From Halobacteriales archaeon (lineage in GTDB: Archaea; Halobacteriota; Halobacteria; Halobacteriales; SKNY01), in assembly GCA_007118975.1 (NCBI GenBank), contig SKQO01000129.1, forward strand, positions 1-33,867: a stretch of 33,867 nucleotides of DNA, in the 5' to 3' direction. This document shows positions 9,004 to 17,868 of the stretch, piece after piece; positions within the stretch are counted from its first letter, which is position 1; each line of letters opens with the position of its first letter. A program made the position numbers and the translations under genes. The notes below the pieces were generated by a model. The model saw only the letters and a program-made list of their open reading frames with translations, was not told the DNA's origin and searched no databases.

Positions 9004-10602
9004 CTACTCGGTCAACCACACTGGCGACGACCAGGCGTACTGGCCGTCTACCTGTGAAACTCTCGCGTAATAGTAAGCCCTCCCTTGGCCGGTTGGCCGG
9101 CGGGGAAGCTCCGTAAACCGGGCCGTAACCGCACATTCTTCACGAGCGTGAATCGCGTGGACCTTGCACTTCGGCGAGTTGTGGTAGAAGAGGTCACGGT
9201 TGACGACGTCATCCGGTGAGACGGCAAGAGATTCCTCGACGCGACGGTGCGCTTCCGCATCGAACACGCTAAGATGAGTTGCGCCACGAAGCTTAGCGAC
9301 TGGGACCCGAACCTGATCGCGGCCTTGCTCGTCGAACTCGATGACGAGTTCGGCGTTTCTATCCGCTTCAAAGTCGATCACGATACCCTCTCTGTCGCTG
9401 TGGGTGCCCATCCCGGAGCGGTCGGTGGCGAGGTTGAAGCGCCACTCGTCTCCATCCTGGTGGATTCGGCTTCCGAGCCCACGGAACCGTGGCTGTACAT
9501 CGTTAATCTGACCACCGTCGATAGACATCGTCCCTTGCCATTCGACGATCGTTTCGTCGAAGTCGCCGTATTCCGGTGATGGACCCCATCCGAACTCGAT
9601 CACCGTCGTATAGCGGCCCGGTGGCGCGGGTGTGTTGGCGTATCGATCCTGGTGGCTGTACGTGTCCACCGGCCGTCCGTCGTGAATGATCTCGATTCGG
9701 TCGATCCGTCGCTGTGCCTCCACCTGAACGGTTGCCGTCGGGGAGGAATCCGAATCTTCGACCAGCGCGCCCATTGGATGACCGTTCACGTCCAACCACA
9801 CCACGATCCGATCACCGGTGACGCCGAAACAGCGGCGTGTCTCCAGTGCCTCGCGGACTCCTGCTCGACTCAGCTCCTTCGCCCACATTCCTGCGATTCC
9901 CCGACCCCAAGTACCGGGTAGCCCATACCCATCGTTCGAGGCAATCACCCCGACACGAAGGCCCCGGTCGAGGGCGTCGAGATACGTCCCGCCGGAGGTC
10001 CGCGGGGCCATACTGGTGTTACTCAACAACGAGAACGGCGCGTCGACGCCCTCGCTCGACCCGTGCCCGGAGAAGATTTCCACGACCGGTGATAGTTCTG
10101 GATCGAACAGGTCCCAGTCTTTCCCCCGGTTTGCGACGGCATATCCGGTGTGATGGGGGAGGGCGAGTGCGTCGTGTTCGTCGACATGGTCGTACAGTTC
10201 TTCAGCCGTCTCGCACAGCTCGAGGGGGTGTCCCTCCTCGAAGTAGAACACGTTGTGATCCCCCCAGCGGGTACGATCGCCGGTCCACTCGTACCCCGGC
10301 AGCGTCACGAACGTGCCTGGTTCGTTGTATCGTTTCGCTGTTCGTTCGATATCGTTCCACCACCCTGCGAATTCATCCCGCCAGCCGACGGTTTCTTCCC
10401 GGATTCCGTCGCGCTTGCCCTTCATGAACCAGACGGCGGGATAACAGAGCACGCCGACGAAGTCGAGGTGATGACGCCCAGCCTCGACGAGCTCCTCCAT
10501 GCCCGGATCTCGTGGTGGTGTGTGGTGTTTGTGGAGGTCACCCCAGAAAGGGTCACAGTCGTCAGGCCCCATTCGATCAGGTGGGGTTTCATGCGATGCC
10601 AT
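9004..10602 (-). CDS. DUF3604 family PHP-like metal-dependent hydrolase
   Basis: A 532-residue protein with a PHP-type metallohydrolase domain. GDLHKHH at residues 21-27 is the first His metal site. LPGYEW, LPHHTGY, EIFSGHGSSEG and VIASNDGY follow in the order expected of DUF3604 proteins. The C-terminal 230 or so residues are beta-rich and include RIEIIHDGRPVDTYSHQ, which belongs to the DUF3604 architecture. Members are widespread in environmental microbes, often near sulfatases and sugar dehydrogenases, but no reaction is firmly established to my knowledge. The ATG at 10602 is preferred over the TTG at 10629, and an AT-rich TTATAGTTATTTGG lies about 26-40 bases upstream. It may share a transcript with sulfatases D and C. 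The exact role, such as phosphoesterase or lactonase, is open. Confidence 0.82.
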   Translation of the reverse strand: MASHETPPDRMGPDDCDPFWGDLHKHHTPPRDPGMEELVEAGRHHLDFVGVLCYPAVWFMKGKRDGIREETVGWRDEFAGWWNDIERTAKRYNEPGTFVTLPGYEWTGDRTRWGDHNVFYFEEGHPLELCETAEELYDHVDEHDALALPHHTGYAVANRGKDWDLFDPELSPVVEIFSGHGSSEGVDAPFSLLSNTSMAPRTSGGTYLDALDRGLRVGVIASNDGYGLPGTWGRGIAGMWAKELSRAGVREALETRRCFGVTGDRIVVWLDVNGHPMGALVEDSDSSPTATVQVEAQRRIDRIEIIHDGRPVDTYSHQDRYANTPAPPGRYTTVIEFGWGPSPEYGDFDETIVEWQGTMSIDGGQINDVQPRFRGLGSRIHQDGDEWRFNLATDRSGMGTHSDREGIVIDFEADRNAELVIEFDEQGRDQVRVPVAKLRGATHLSVFDAEAHRRVEESLAVSPDDVVNRDLFYHNSPKCKVHAIHAREECAVTARFTELPRRPTGQGRAYYYARVSQVDGQYAWSSPVWLTE

Positions 10603-10617
10603 GCCCCGACAAGGGGC
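10603..10617. other. Perfect short hairpin abutting the DUF3604 start codon
   Basis: GCCCC, a five-base loop, then GGGGC sit directly against the ATG of the DUF3604 gene. If transcribed, the stem could affect start-codon access. If the transcript is leaderless it is only DNA-level symmetry. Confidence 0.3.
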
Positions 10618-10831
10618 GGGCACTACCAAATAACTATAACCGTCCGAGATGCTATCCAGCTCCTGGGCCCCTGCATTCCATAGCGGCCGAATGTTTGTAC
10701 GGATGACTGCTACAGTTGGGGTTGTATCATTCGGAGATGCACGAGTGTCATGCGGGCATGGCCGCGTTGTTTCGAACTAATCATGGTCGAAACAGGTCAC
10801 TCTCGCGAGCACCTACACGACAAAGTTAATG

Positions 10832-10839
10832 ATATATAA
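10832..10839 (+). promoter_or_regulatory. Strong TATA box for the halogenase gene
   Basis: ATATATAA is centred 27 bases upstream of the ATG at 10863, preceded by the A-rich CAAAGTTAATG that could serve as the TFB recognition element. The spacing predicts a leaderless transcript. Confidence 0.65.
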
Positions 10840-10862
10840 CATCGTATTCGTAGGGATTTGCT

Positions 10863-12401
10863 ATGAATGATGCAATCGATGATGTCCTTGTGGTCGGAGG
10901 CGGCGACGCCGGCTTGCTTGCGGCACTCTGTATTCGTGAATTAAACCCGCACCTCTCCATTCGCATCGTGGATGATTTCAGGGCGAAACGACCGGACGTG
11001 GGAAAGAGCACGTTCCAGGCCATCGTGGATATCCTCCATAACTTCTTGCGGATTGATGAGGCCGAGTTTGTCGAGGAAGTTAAACCCATTTGGAAGGCGA
11101 CAGTCCATTTTAGAGACTGGTGTGATCGCCCACCGTTCCATTTCCCGTTTGACACGCACCGCCTATTTCGTACCCCGCCAAACGCACGTCTTTCCGAGTA
11201 CCTGTACTACCATTACGACGTGGTGCATCCGGATCCGGACTATCTAACAATCAACGGAGAAATGGCCGAGCAGTCGACCACGCCATTTTATTTCGGCAAT
11301 AATGGGACACTCAAGCGGTATCCGACGTTCGCCTATCACCTTGATACAGATCGTTTCAACGCGTATCTCAGAAAGATCTGCGAAAGACGAGATATCGAGC
11401 TCGTCGATGACAGAATTTCGAAGGTAGACCTCTCCGGGGATAATATTGATAGCATTCACGGGGAGGAGAACGCATACGCTGCAGATCTCTATATCGACTC
11501 CTCCGGGTTTGATCGAGTACTCACGGGGAACCTCGATGGAGAATTCATTGATTTCGATCTCCCGCTGGACGCGGCATTCAACACCCGACTAGATCGTCCA
11601 TTGCGGGAAGTAGAACCGACGACCGTCATTGAAACGGGTGAACACGGATGGTTCTGGCAAATCGATACCTTCGACTACCGAGATGTCGGGTATGTGTACG
11701 GGTCCGACTATGTTGATCGATCGGAGGCCAAGGAGGCATTCCTGACAAAACACGAGCTTTCCACCGACGTATCCCTCGGCCATTACGACTTCACTTCAGG
11801 CTTTTACGAGGACGCTTGGGTGGGCAATTGCATCCCAATCGGAAACGCCGGTGGATTCATCGAACCACTGCAGTCCACCGGACTAACAGCGAACGCGAAA
11901 ATTGCGTCGATCCTTTCTATTCTCCTCGCCGCGCACGATCGGCGAAATCACCCCGGCATCCGTAACACCTTCAATGCTCAGGTCCGTGTCATCTGGCAGA
12001 CGATTTATGATTTCGTCTGTGCCCACTACCGATATGTGTCACCATCCAACAACTTCTGGGCCGATGTCGGCGACGTCACCGGTACCGACCATCTTGACGC
12101 AATCGTCGAAGAATACGACCAGAACGGGATAAATCAAGGCGTGACGAGCGTACGTCACGATGACATCGTCTTCAAACTCGCTCACTATTATTACGTGATG
12201 CGAAAGATGGGTGCAACCTCGAAAACCTACGAACAATATCCAGTGGCTGTGGGCGAAGATGTTAGAGATCGCATCGATGGCTTCTTTGAAGGCGTTTCCG
12301 ATGAGGTGCGTAACTACTTAACCCCCGTCGAATTTTACCGGGGTCTCTCCGAGGAAGAGAGGAGAGAAGCGATTACTCGTATTCGGCGAGAAGCACAGTA
12401 A
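10863..12401 (+). CDS. Flavin-dependent (tryptophan 7-halogenase-like) halogenase
   Basis: A 512-residue FAD protein. VLVVGGGDAGLLAAL at residues 8-22 is the GxGxxG dinucleotide-binding motif of flavin halogenases. VKPIWKATVHFRDW places Lys78 where the catalytic Lys79 of PrnA and RebH lies. GWFWQID at about residues 262-268 matches the halogenase WxWxIP motif except that the final Pro is Asp. GGFIEPLQSTGL resembles the conserved EPLESTGI segment. The length fits tryptophan halogenases (about 510-540). Reduced flavin would form a hypohalite that moves to Lys78 and chlorinates or brominates an electron-rich substrate. No flavin reductase or biosynthetic partner is adjacent, so the substrate is unknown. 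The gene looks richer in A and T than its neighbours, which may reflect transfer. The Asp change leaves room for a related non-halogenating monooxygenase. Confidence 0.8.
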   Translation: MNDAIDDVLVVGGGDAGLLAALCIRELNPHLSIRIVDDFRAKRPDVGKSTFQAIVDILHNFLRIDEAEFVEEVKPIWKATVHFRDWCDRPPFHFPFDTHRLFRTPPNARLSEYLYYHYDVVHPDPDYLTINGEMAEQSTTPFYFGNNGTLKRYPTFAYHLDTDRFNAYLRKICERRDIELVDDRISKVDLSGDNIDSIHGEENAYAADLYIDSSGFDRVLTGNLDGEFIDFDLPLDAAFNTRLDRPLREVEPTTVIETGEHGWFWQIDTFDYRDVGYVYGSDYVDRSEAKEAFLTKHELSTDVSLGHYDFTSGFYEDAWVGNCIPIGNAGGFIEPLQSTGLTANAKIASILSILLAAHDRRNHPGIRNTFNAQVRVIWQTIYDFVCAHYRYVSPSNNFWADVGDVTGTDHLDAIVEEYDQNGINQGVTSVRHDDIVFKLAHYYYVMRKMGATSKTYEQYPVAVGEDVRDRIDGFFEGVSDEVRNYLTPVEFYRGLSEEERREAITRIRREAQ

Positions 12402-12784
12402 GCCTGCAAACATGCGTGCCCACGTTATTGAGAACTGCATGGTCGTCACTCATCTGCAAGTGAGTGTGAGGTTTTCCCAATTTCAGTTGTTGACCGACTC
12501 CGGCCCGTGAGCCGCTTCATGGATTGAATGATTGAATGCGGTCTCGGAAAGCTTTGTACCATATCGTCCGGGGAAGTCAGCTACTTTGTGGTACTTGCTG
12601 TGATTCTCTTGAGTGAAGTGTTGCCGGGTCATGTCCCGAAGTCTCTGTCTGGCAAGATTGATGAAATAGCAATACTATTCCCTCACTGTCATAAATATCG
12701 CGGAAACCTTTATTGTTGGGGGATACCATTCGACAATGGTAGTATGGACAACATCACACATCGCGTCAAAAGGATAAGAGAAAG
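12402..12784. other. Intergenic region without a convincing gene
   Basis: Between the halogenase and the binding-protein gene there are 383 bases. A frame of 86 codons on the plus strand has no recognisable family and a composition unlike haloarchaeal proteins, so it is not called. The region contains a small direct repeat (ATTGAATGATTGAATG near 12523-12538) and the promoter of the next gene. Confidence 0.5.
12708..12715 (+). promoter_or_regulatory. TATA-like box for the first binding-protein gene
   Basis: CTTTATTG lies about 73 bases before the ATG at 12785, so transcription would begin near 12735-12740 and give a leader of about 45-50 bases. The purine-rich AAAAGGATAAGAGAAAG just before the ATG may act as a weak ribosome-binding site. 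Confidence 0.4.
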
Positions 12785-15034
12785 ATGAACAAAAAACGTC
12801 CAAACCCAGCAGGAATGGACAGGCGGGCACTACTCACGGGACTCGGTGCGGGTGCGATTACGAGCCTCGCAGGGTGTATCGGTGACGGCGACGACGTCGG
12901 AGACGTTGAAATACAGGATACCGATCCAGCCGCCCCTGGCGTTGGGGATGTCGATACAGATGATGTAGAGATCGACGACGATGTCTTGCCCGAAGACGTG
13001 TTTATCGAGGACCAAGAATTACGCATCATAACAGGGCAAAATCCGGAGGAAGCCCATTTTATTTGGCTCCCAGGGGGGTCATATGGGGCGTTCGATCAGG
13101 CTGGCCGGGTGTATCAGGCGACACACGAGCCGGGTGTTTGGGATCGTTCCTGGCATCAGTCGTTCTGGCCGAACCCAGGTGGAACCCATTTGGGGTATTA
13201 CGACAGCGTTGAAATAGAAGAAGAGACGATTACCGCGGTTATCCGTGACGACGCGTACTGGAGCGACGGAGAACCGATGGTCGCGAAGGATGCAATCGCG
13301 ACGTACTCGATGTGGGTATTACCTCCCGACGAGGAATACGGTTGGGATTATCCCCCCGAACTGGCACGGGTCTTCAACGGTGCGATCGGCAGTTTCAGTG
13401 TCCCCGATGGGATGGACGGAAAAGTATTCCAGTGGCACATCAACGATCACCCTGGCTGGGAGGATATCGGCGGCTTCCGGGGGATGAACGAAGGCGAAGT
13501 CTTGCGCTGGATGGGCGGAACGAATTGGCCGACCGGGGTCAGAGTGGGTGTCGGTTTCCCAGCCCACGTCGACATATGGGAGGATGTCGTGGATCTACGA
13601 ATCGAGCAGTGGGAGGAGCGCGATCCCGATATCCAACAACGTGTCACGTTCTTGGATGAACACATGGACGAGTCCATGGTGGATCCCTCCCGCGAACCCG
13701 GACGTGTCCCCGGGAGCGGCGCCTGGAAACTCGAGGAGATTGTCGGTACCGAGGAGTTCATTCTCGAACAAAACGAGCACTTCCGGCACGCCGATCGAGT
13801 GAACTTCGAACGGGTCGTGATCGAATACAGTGAGGATGCTCCCCGCACGGAGGCAGGACTGCAGGTTGGACGATACGATTTTGCCACCATCGAAGCCGGG
13901 CCGGAAACCGTCGCCGAACTGCCCGGGCGCTACTCTCAAGTCCTTACCCCGTCCCCCTCCGGGCACGCTTTTGGCGTGGATCACAGGGGGTTGTTTGGCG
14001 ACGTCGAAGTGCGCCAAGCTGCCATGCATGCACTGGACACTCCTTCAATTGCAGAGAACATCAGTCCGGAATCCGCTATCGGGATCGAAATCCCCGGGTG
14101 GGACATCTGGTTCGGTGAGGCCGTCATGGACGAATCGTGGGCGAGGGAGAACCTCATCGACTACTCGCAGGATCTCGATCGCGCAGAGGAATTGATGCAA
14201 CGTGCGGGATATAGCCGTGGAGGCGATGATCTGTGGGAAAGAGATGGGGATCTCCTACAGACACAGATCGCAACCGCTGACGAGGATCCGCGCAAAGAGT
14301 TGACCTTCGAGGGTCAACTCAACGACTTTGGATTCGATCTCAACGTGCAAACGTTCGATGGAGCGACCTTCTCCGAGCGACATCAGGGCTCGGACAGGGT
14401 GGAGTTCATCGAGAACCCCGACACGGCGCGAGGCGATTTCGACATCTGGAGTGGCTCGTTTGGCGCCGGACTCAACTGGGAGCTCTGGAGTTTCTGGCGT
14501 ATGCGTATCGAGAACGTGCGTCAATTGCGCGCCTTCAACATCTTCCCGCACGAGCAGCAAGAGGAGGCCGTCGAAAACCATTTCCTCGCCAGCGGTTGGA
14601 GCGAGGCCCAGTATCCCGTCTTCGAGGATTGGACCGTCGAGTTACCGCCAATCGGTGAACCCGACGGCGAGCCAACCGTTGAGTTCAATCCGAGTTACAC
14701 GGGTATTAAGGTGTTTGCCGGGCACGCCGGGTTCGAGGATCCCCAGCTCGAAAACGACTACTACAACCCACCGCACGACGAACCCCACGAGGAGAACAGC
14801 GAGTACTTCTGGCAACAGTTTGCGTGGTTGACCAACTGGTTGCTCCCGACGATCCCGGTTGCCCTGGATCAGAACCAGAACTTCGTTAACACGGAGAACT
14901 GGTTGTGGGCAACTGATCACGAAATGTGGAATTACTTGGGCATTGCAGGTACCGAGGCCCATCACATCGCTCAAGCCGAAGTGCAAGGAAATCCTGAATC
15001 TCCCAAAGAGGAGGGGACCGTCGTCGAACGGTAA
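12785..15034 (+). CDS. Tat-exported ABC transporter substrate-binding lipoprotein, family 5
   Basis: A 749-residue solute-binding protein. The N-terminus has a twin-arginine signal, MDRRALLTGLGAGAI at residues 11-25, ending in the lipobox LAGC with the lipid-modified Cys at residue 31. A highly acidic spacer to about residue 75 is typical of haloarchaeal surface lipoproteins. The body matches the SBP_bac_5 dipeptide/oligopeptide-binding fold, with DDAYWSDGEPMVAKDAIATY and PRTEAGLQVGRYDFATIE characteristic. Members of this fold also bind oligosaccharides and glycosides. The C-terminal 100 residues, HDEPHEENSEYFWQQFAWLTNW to NTENWLW, recur in the two other binding-protein copies of this window (22681 and 27447). 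No permease or ATPase gene is nearby. A sulfated or plant-type oligosaccharide ligand is inferred from context only. Confidence 0.9.
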   Translation: MNKKRPNPAGMDRRALLTGLGAGAITSLAGCIGDGDDVGDVEIQDTDPAAPGVGDVDTDDVEIDDDVLPEDVFIEDQELRIITGQNPEEAHFIWLPGGSYGAFDQAGRVYQATHEPGVWDRSWHQSFWPNPGGTHLGYYDSVEIEEETITAVIRDDAYWSDGEPMVAKDAIATYSMWVLPPDEEYGWDYPPELARVFNGAIGSFSVPDGMDGKVFQWHINDHPGWEDIGGFRGMNEGEVLRWMGGTNWPTGVRVGVGFPAHVDIWEDVVDLRIEQWEERDPDIQQRVTFLDEHMDESMVDPSREPGRVPGSGAWKLEEIVGTEEFILEQNEHFRHADRVNFERVVIEYSEDAPRTEAGLQVGRYDFATIEAGPETVAELPGRYSQVLTPSPSGHAFGVDHRGLFGDVEVRQAAMHALDTPSIAENISPESAIGIEIPGWDIWFGEAVMDESWARENLIDYSQDLDRAEELMQRAGYSRGGDDLWERDGDLLQTQIATADEDPRKELTFEGQLNDFGFDLNVQTFDGATFSERHQGSDRVEFIENPDTARGDFDIWSGSFGAGLNWELWSFWRMRIENVRQLRAFNIFPHEQQEEAVENHFLASGWSEAQYPVFEDWTVELPPIGEPDGEPTVEFNPSYTGIKVFAGHAGFEDPQLENDYYNPPHDEPHEENSEYFWQQFAWLTNWLLPTIPVALDQNQNFVNTENWLWATDHEMWNYLGIAGTEAHHIAQAEVQGNPESPKEEGTVVER

Positions 15035-15089
15035 CGGCCAGGTTCCCGAACGTCGTAGCTAAGCCATTCAACGATCGAATTCCCTTCTA

Positions 15090-16484
15090 TCAGTAGCGGT
15101 CCTCGCCATCTCGGACGACCCCGAAGAAATTCGGTTCGTCAGCTGTTGTCTCCACTTGGCCTCCCTTGAACACGATCTCACACCCGTTCACACGCGGGTC
15201 CTCGGCGATCACGTCACACAATGGACTTCCAGGTGCAACTGGTCCGATATACTCCAGCGCGACGATATCGAGGGCCGGTGCAACGTGTCCGCTCGTGTCA
15301 CCGCCCGCCAGACAGATCCGACCCACGTTTCCGTCGTCTACGATTCCACGCGTGATTTTCCCGAGCTCCGATCCCAGTCGGCTTCCGAGCTCGCTTTCGG
15401 CGATATCGAGTCGGGTAGCACGCTGCCGGGTTCGCTCGATTGCGGGGTCGTCAGGCCCTCTGCCAGTATATACCAGGGGACTTTCCCCACCTTCGAGTAC
15501 GTTTGTAGCCGCCGCTACCACTCGATCCCGCTCGTCGGCCGCGGTTGCCGGTTCCAGCAGCGCAGCCGTCCGAACCCGGATCCCTTCGAAACCATGGTGT
15601 AGCGCCCAGTCGATTTGCGCGTCGGTTACCGGCGATACACTTCCCGCGGTAACGAGGATCTGTTCGACGGGTGCCGGTGGGTCCAACGCGGAAAGGTGGT
15701 CTACCACTCCCGTCTTCACCCAGTGTCCGACGAGTGCGTAGCCCAAACCGACCGATCCGACAGCAAACATCGGCTGCTCGCGTCGTTGGCTGCAAGTACG
15801 CCATATCACCGAGCCAACGGTTCGCTGGTGCTCGTGGTTGATTCCGTCAAAAAGGACCACATCCCGCTCGCGTCGCTCGCGATCATAGGCGGTCCAGATC
15901 GAACGGTTGAAAGCGCCATCGACGGTGGTAAGCTCGATACATCCGATAGTTGCGTCCGTTTGTGCGCCAAGATGCTCGGTCAAATCCGCCTCCGTCATCG
16001 GCGTCACCGGATGCTGGCGCATGGTTGGATGGCGGTCCAAGCGGTAGGTCGTCCCGTCCACCGTTCCAAACAGATTCCCGAACGCCACGTATCGACCCCG
16101 CGGTTCGAGCGATGGCGCGGCAACCACGACCGGAACTGCATCTGTATCGAACACTTCCCTCCCGATGTCGATCGCTCGCCCGATACTCCCAATTTCCGGC
16201 GAGGAGTCAAACGTCGAACAGACCTTATAATAACAGAGATCCGGGTCCAACGCACCTAGCTGTGAGAACACATCGGGTAACTGCCCATCCATCTCTTCCG
16301 GTGTCATCGTCCGGCTCCGGCCCGCAACGCCCACGACGTCCACGTCCTCGAAATCCGAGAGCGCGTCCTCGTCCGGTGGCTCGAGAAACAGTACCGTCCG
16401 GAGTCCGGCTGTGGCGAACGCTTCCAAGACGTCCGTCGAGCCCGTAAAATCGTCCGCGTAATAGGCAACGGTGAGATCGGTCAT
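15090..16484 (-). CDS. oiaK: DUF1537 four-carbon acid sugar kinase family, probable 3-oxo-isoapionate kinase
   Basis: A 464-residue kinase of the two-domain DUF1537 family. The N-terminal substrate domain starts with TVAYYADDFTGSTDVLEAF, whose ADDFTG at residues 10-15 is the family hallmark. The C-terminal nucleotide domain carries CLAGGDTSGHVA and GPVAPGSPLC, then VFKGGQVE near the end. Known members phosphorylate D-threonate, D-erythronate, 3-oxo-tetronates or 3-oxo-isoapionate. The start at 16484 lies one base after the stop of the RuBisCO-like gene, so the two are almost certainly co-transcribed. Together with the ApnO-like gene divergent from them, this points to 3-oxo-isoapionate kinase (OiaK) rather than a tetronate kinase, because tetronate clusters carry a class II aldolase decarboxylase (OtnC), which is absent here. 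The specific substrate is inference; the family is firm. Confidence 0.85.
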   Translation of the reverse strand: MTDLTVAYYADDFTGSTDVLEAFATAGLRTVLFLEPPDEDALSDFEDVDVVGVAGRSRTMTPEEMDGQLPDVFSQLGALDPDLCYYKVCSTFDSSPEIGSIGRAIDIGREVFDTDAVPVVVAAPSLEPRGRYVAFGNLFGTVDGTTYRLDRHPTMRQHPVTPMTEADLTEHLGAQTDATIGCIELTTVDGAFNRSIWTAYDRERRERDVVLFDGINHEHQRTVGSVIWRTCSQRREQPMFAVGSVGLGYALVGHWVKTGVVDHLSALDPPAPVEQILVTAGSVSPVTDAQIDWALHHGFEGIRVRTAALLEPATAADERDRVVAAATNVLEGGESPLVYTGRGPDDPAIERTRQRATRLDIAESELGSRLGSELGKITRGIVDDGNVGRICLAGGDTSGHVAPALDIVALEYIGPVAPGSPLCDVIAEDPRVNGCEIVFKGGQVETTADEPNFFGVVRDGEDRY

Positions 16485-16485
16485 C

Positions 16486-17763
16486 TTACCGCCCGCTGCC
16501 CACCGGTCCGAAGTGCTCGATCGCCTGTCGAAGTTCCTCGTGATGGTCGGCGTGTTCCTCCAGGGGAATTCCCTCCATTGCCGCCTCCCATCCCTGTCGG
16601 AGGTGTTCGACCCCCGCCGTCGGTCCGTCGGGGTGGCCCATAATGCCACCGCCGCAGAGGTACATCAGGTCGGCATTCCCGAGCGCTGCATACGTTTCCG
16701 GTGCCTGACCCGCCCACTGTCCGGACGAAAACACCGGCATGATCGTATCGGCCGGATGCTCGACGGGAGTTTGGCACACCTGGGCGGATCTCATCACCGA
16801 CGCATCCGACTCGCAGAACTTGTTGCGGATTCCATTCACGTGGATGTGATCGACGCCGGCCAGCCGCCAGAACAGCTGGTAGGCGGGGAAATCAAAACCC
16901 AGCAGCGGATGTCGCGAGAGGGCACCCCAGCCGTTTCGATGGGCGTGTATCGGGAGCTCCGCGTGGTCCCGAAGCGCGAGTACGCCGGCGATGCCCACGT
17001 TGTTGACGCTCACCATCACACAATTTCCGCCTGCATCCGCGACGACGTCGTGAAGCTCGCACATCGTGTCAACGTCGCCGGTGATATTGCAGGCGTACAT
17101 CGTCCGCTCGCCGGTAGCGTCCTCGTGGCGGTGAATCACATCCATCACGGCTTCGATCCGATCTCGAACTGGCGAGTACGGTGGGTTCGCGATGAGCTCG
17201 TCGTCCTTGATGAAATCGACGCCGGCCGTGACCAGTTCGTCGACCAGATCTCCCGTCTCCGCGGGGGAGAGCCCGACGCTCGGTTTGACGATGGTTCCGA
17301 TGATGGGCCGATCCCAAATGTCGAGCAGTTCCCTGGTCCCGTCAATTCCATACGCTGGGCCGGGACAGGCATCAGCGAGTCCCGCGGGGACCTCGATATC
17401 TTTCAGCCGCATGCCGGTAAACTGGCGGAGTTCGAAGAGGTTACCGCCCACCATCGTCCGGAGGTTGGGGAGATCCAAGCCGAGGTTTTCGAGTGGAAAG
17501 GAAATTGTCACCACCGCCTGAGTGTATTCGATCGGTCTCTCCTCCTCGGGCGGCGTTGCCCTGGGGAGTGTCGGTTCTCGCGTGGTCCCCAGTTCGACCA
17601 CGTCGGTCACTCGTGCGGCGTGTCGCTCCTGCAGGGCCTCGGTTTCCCCGGGAACGTCGACGAACGTGCCGGATGATTGTTCGCCCGCCATCGCTTCTGC
17701 GGCTTCCCGCAACGGATGGGGCGTCTCGATGTGATAGGTCGCGATGATTTTCTCGTCGGGCAT
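16486..17763 (-). CDS. RuBisCO-like protein, probable 3-oxo-isoapionate-4-phosphate decarboxylase or transcarboxylase/hydrolase
   Basis: A 425-residue RuBisCO large-subunit homologue. PIIGTIVKPSVGLSP holds Lys160, equivalent to catalytic Lys175 of RuBisCO, but the second Lys of the KPK motif is Ser. GVDFIKDDELI holds Lys186, Asp188 and Glu189, equivalent to the carbamylated Lys201 and its metal ligands. HAHRNGWG at 273-280 matches the His294-Arg295 region, NGIRNKF places Lys315 near loop 6, and CGGGIMGHPDG is the phosphate loop. The changed motifs mark it as an RLP rather than a CO2-fixing enzyme. Bacterial RLPs beside a DUF1537 kinase and ApnO act on 3-oxo-isoapionate 4-phosphate: OiaX decarboxylates it, OiaT transcarboxylates and hydrolyses it. 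I cannot decide between them by eye. It is the first gene of a two-gene operon with the kinase. Confidence 0.88.
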   Translation of the reverse strand: MPDEKIIATYHIETPHPLREAAEAMAGEQSSGTFVDVPGETEALQERHAARVTDVVELGTTREPTLPRATPPEEERPIEYTQAVVTISFPLENLGLDLPNLRTMVGGNLFELRQFTGMRLKDIEVPAGLADACPGPAYGIDGTRELLDIWDRPIIGTIVKPSVGLSPAETGDLVDELVTAGVDFIKDDELIANPPYSPVRDRIEAVMDVIHRHEDATGERTMYACNITGDVDTMCELHDVVADAGGNCVMVSVNNVGIAGVLALRDHAELPIHAHRNGWGALSRHPLLGFDFPAYQLFWRLAGVDHIHVNGIRNKFCESDASVMRSAQVCQTPVEHPADTIMPVFSSGQWAGQAPETYAALGNADLMYLCGGGIMGHPDGPTAGVEHLRQGWEAAMEGIPLEEHADHHEELRQAIEHFGPVGSGR

Positions 17764-17868
17764 CCGATGTGGTCCCTCGGCTTCGCGATGGGAGGGTACA
17801 CGTATGAACGTCCCGCCCCAGGGACCGAACAGCTAAACGATTGACGCCGAAATTTCCGCCGATTCGAG

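Noticed and set aside
12528..12788. 86-codon plus-strand frame before the first binding-protein gene
   Set aside because: It has no family similarity, a composition with few acidic residues, and it contains the likely promoter of the next gene.
15090..16484. D-threonate or 3-oxo-tetronate kinase
   Set aside because: It is possible by family, but no PdxA-like or class II aldolase partner is present, while ApnO-like and RLP genes are adjacent.
16486..17763. Genuine CO2-fixing archaeal form III RuBisCO
   Set aside because: The KPK motif is KPS and loop 6 differs. The neighbourhood lacks AMP phosphorylase and ribose-1,5-bisphosphate isomerase and instead holds an acid-sugar kinase.
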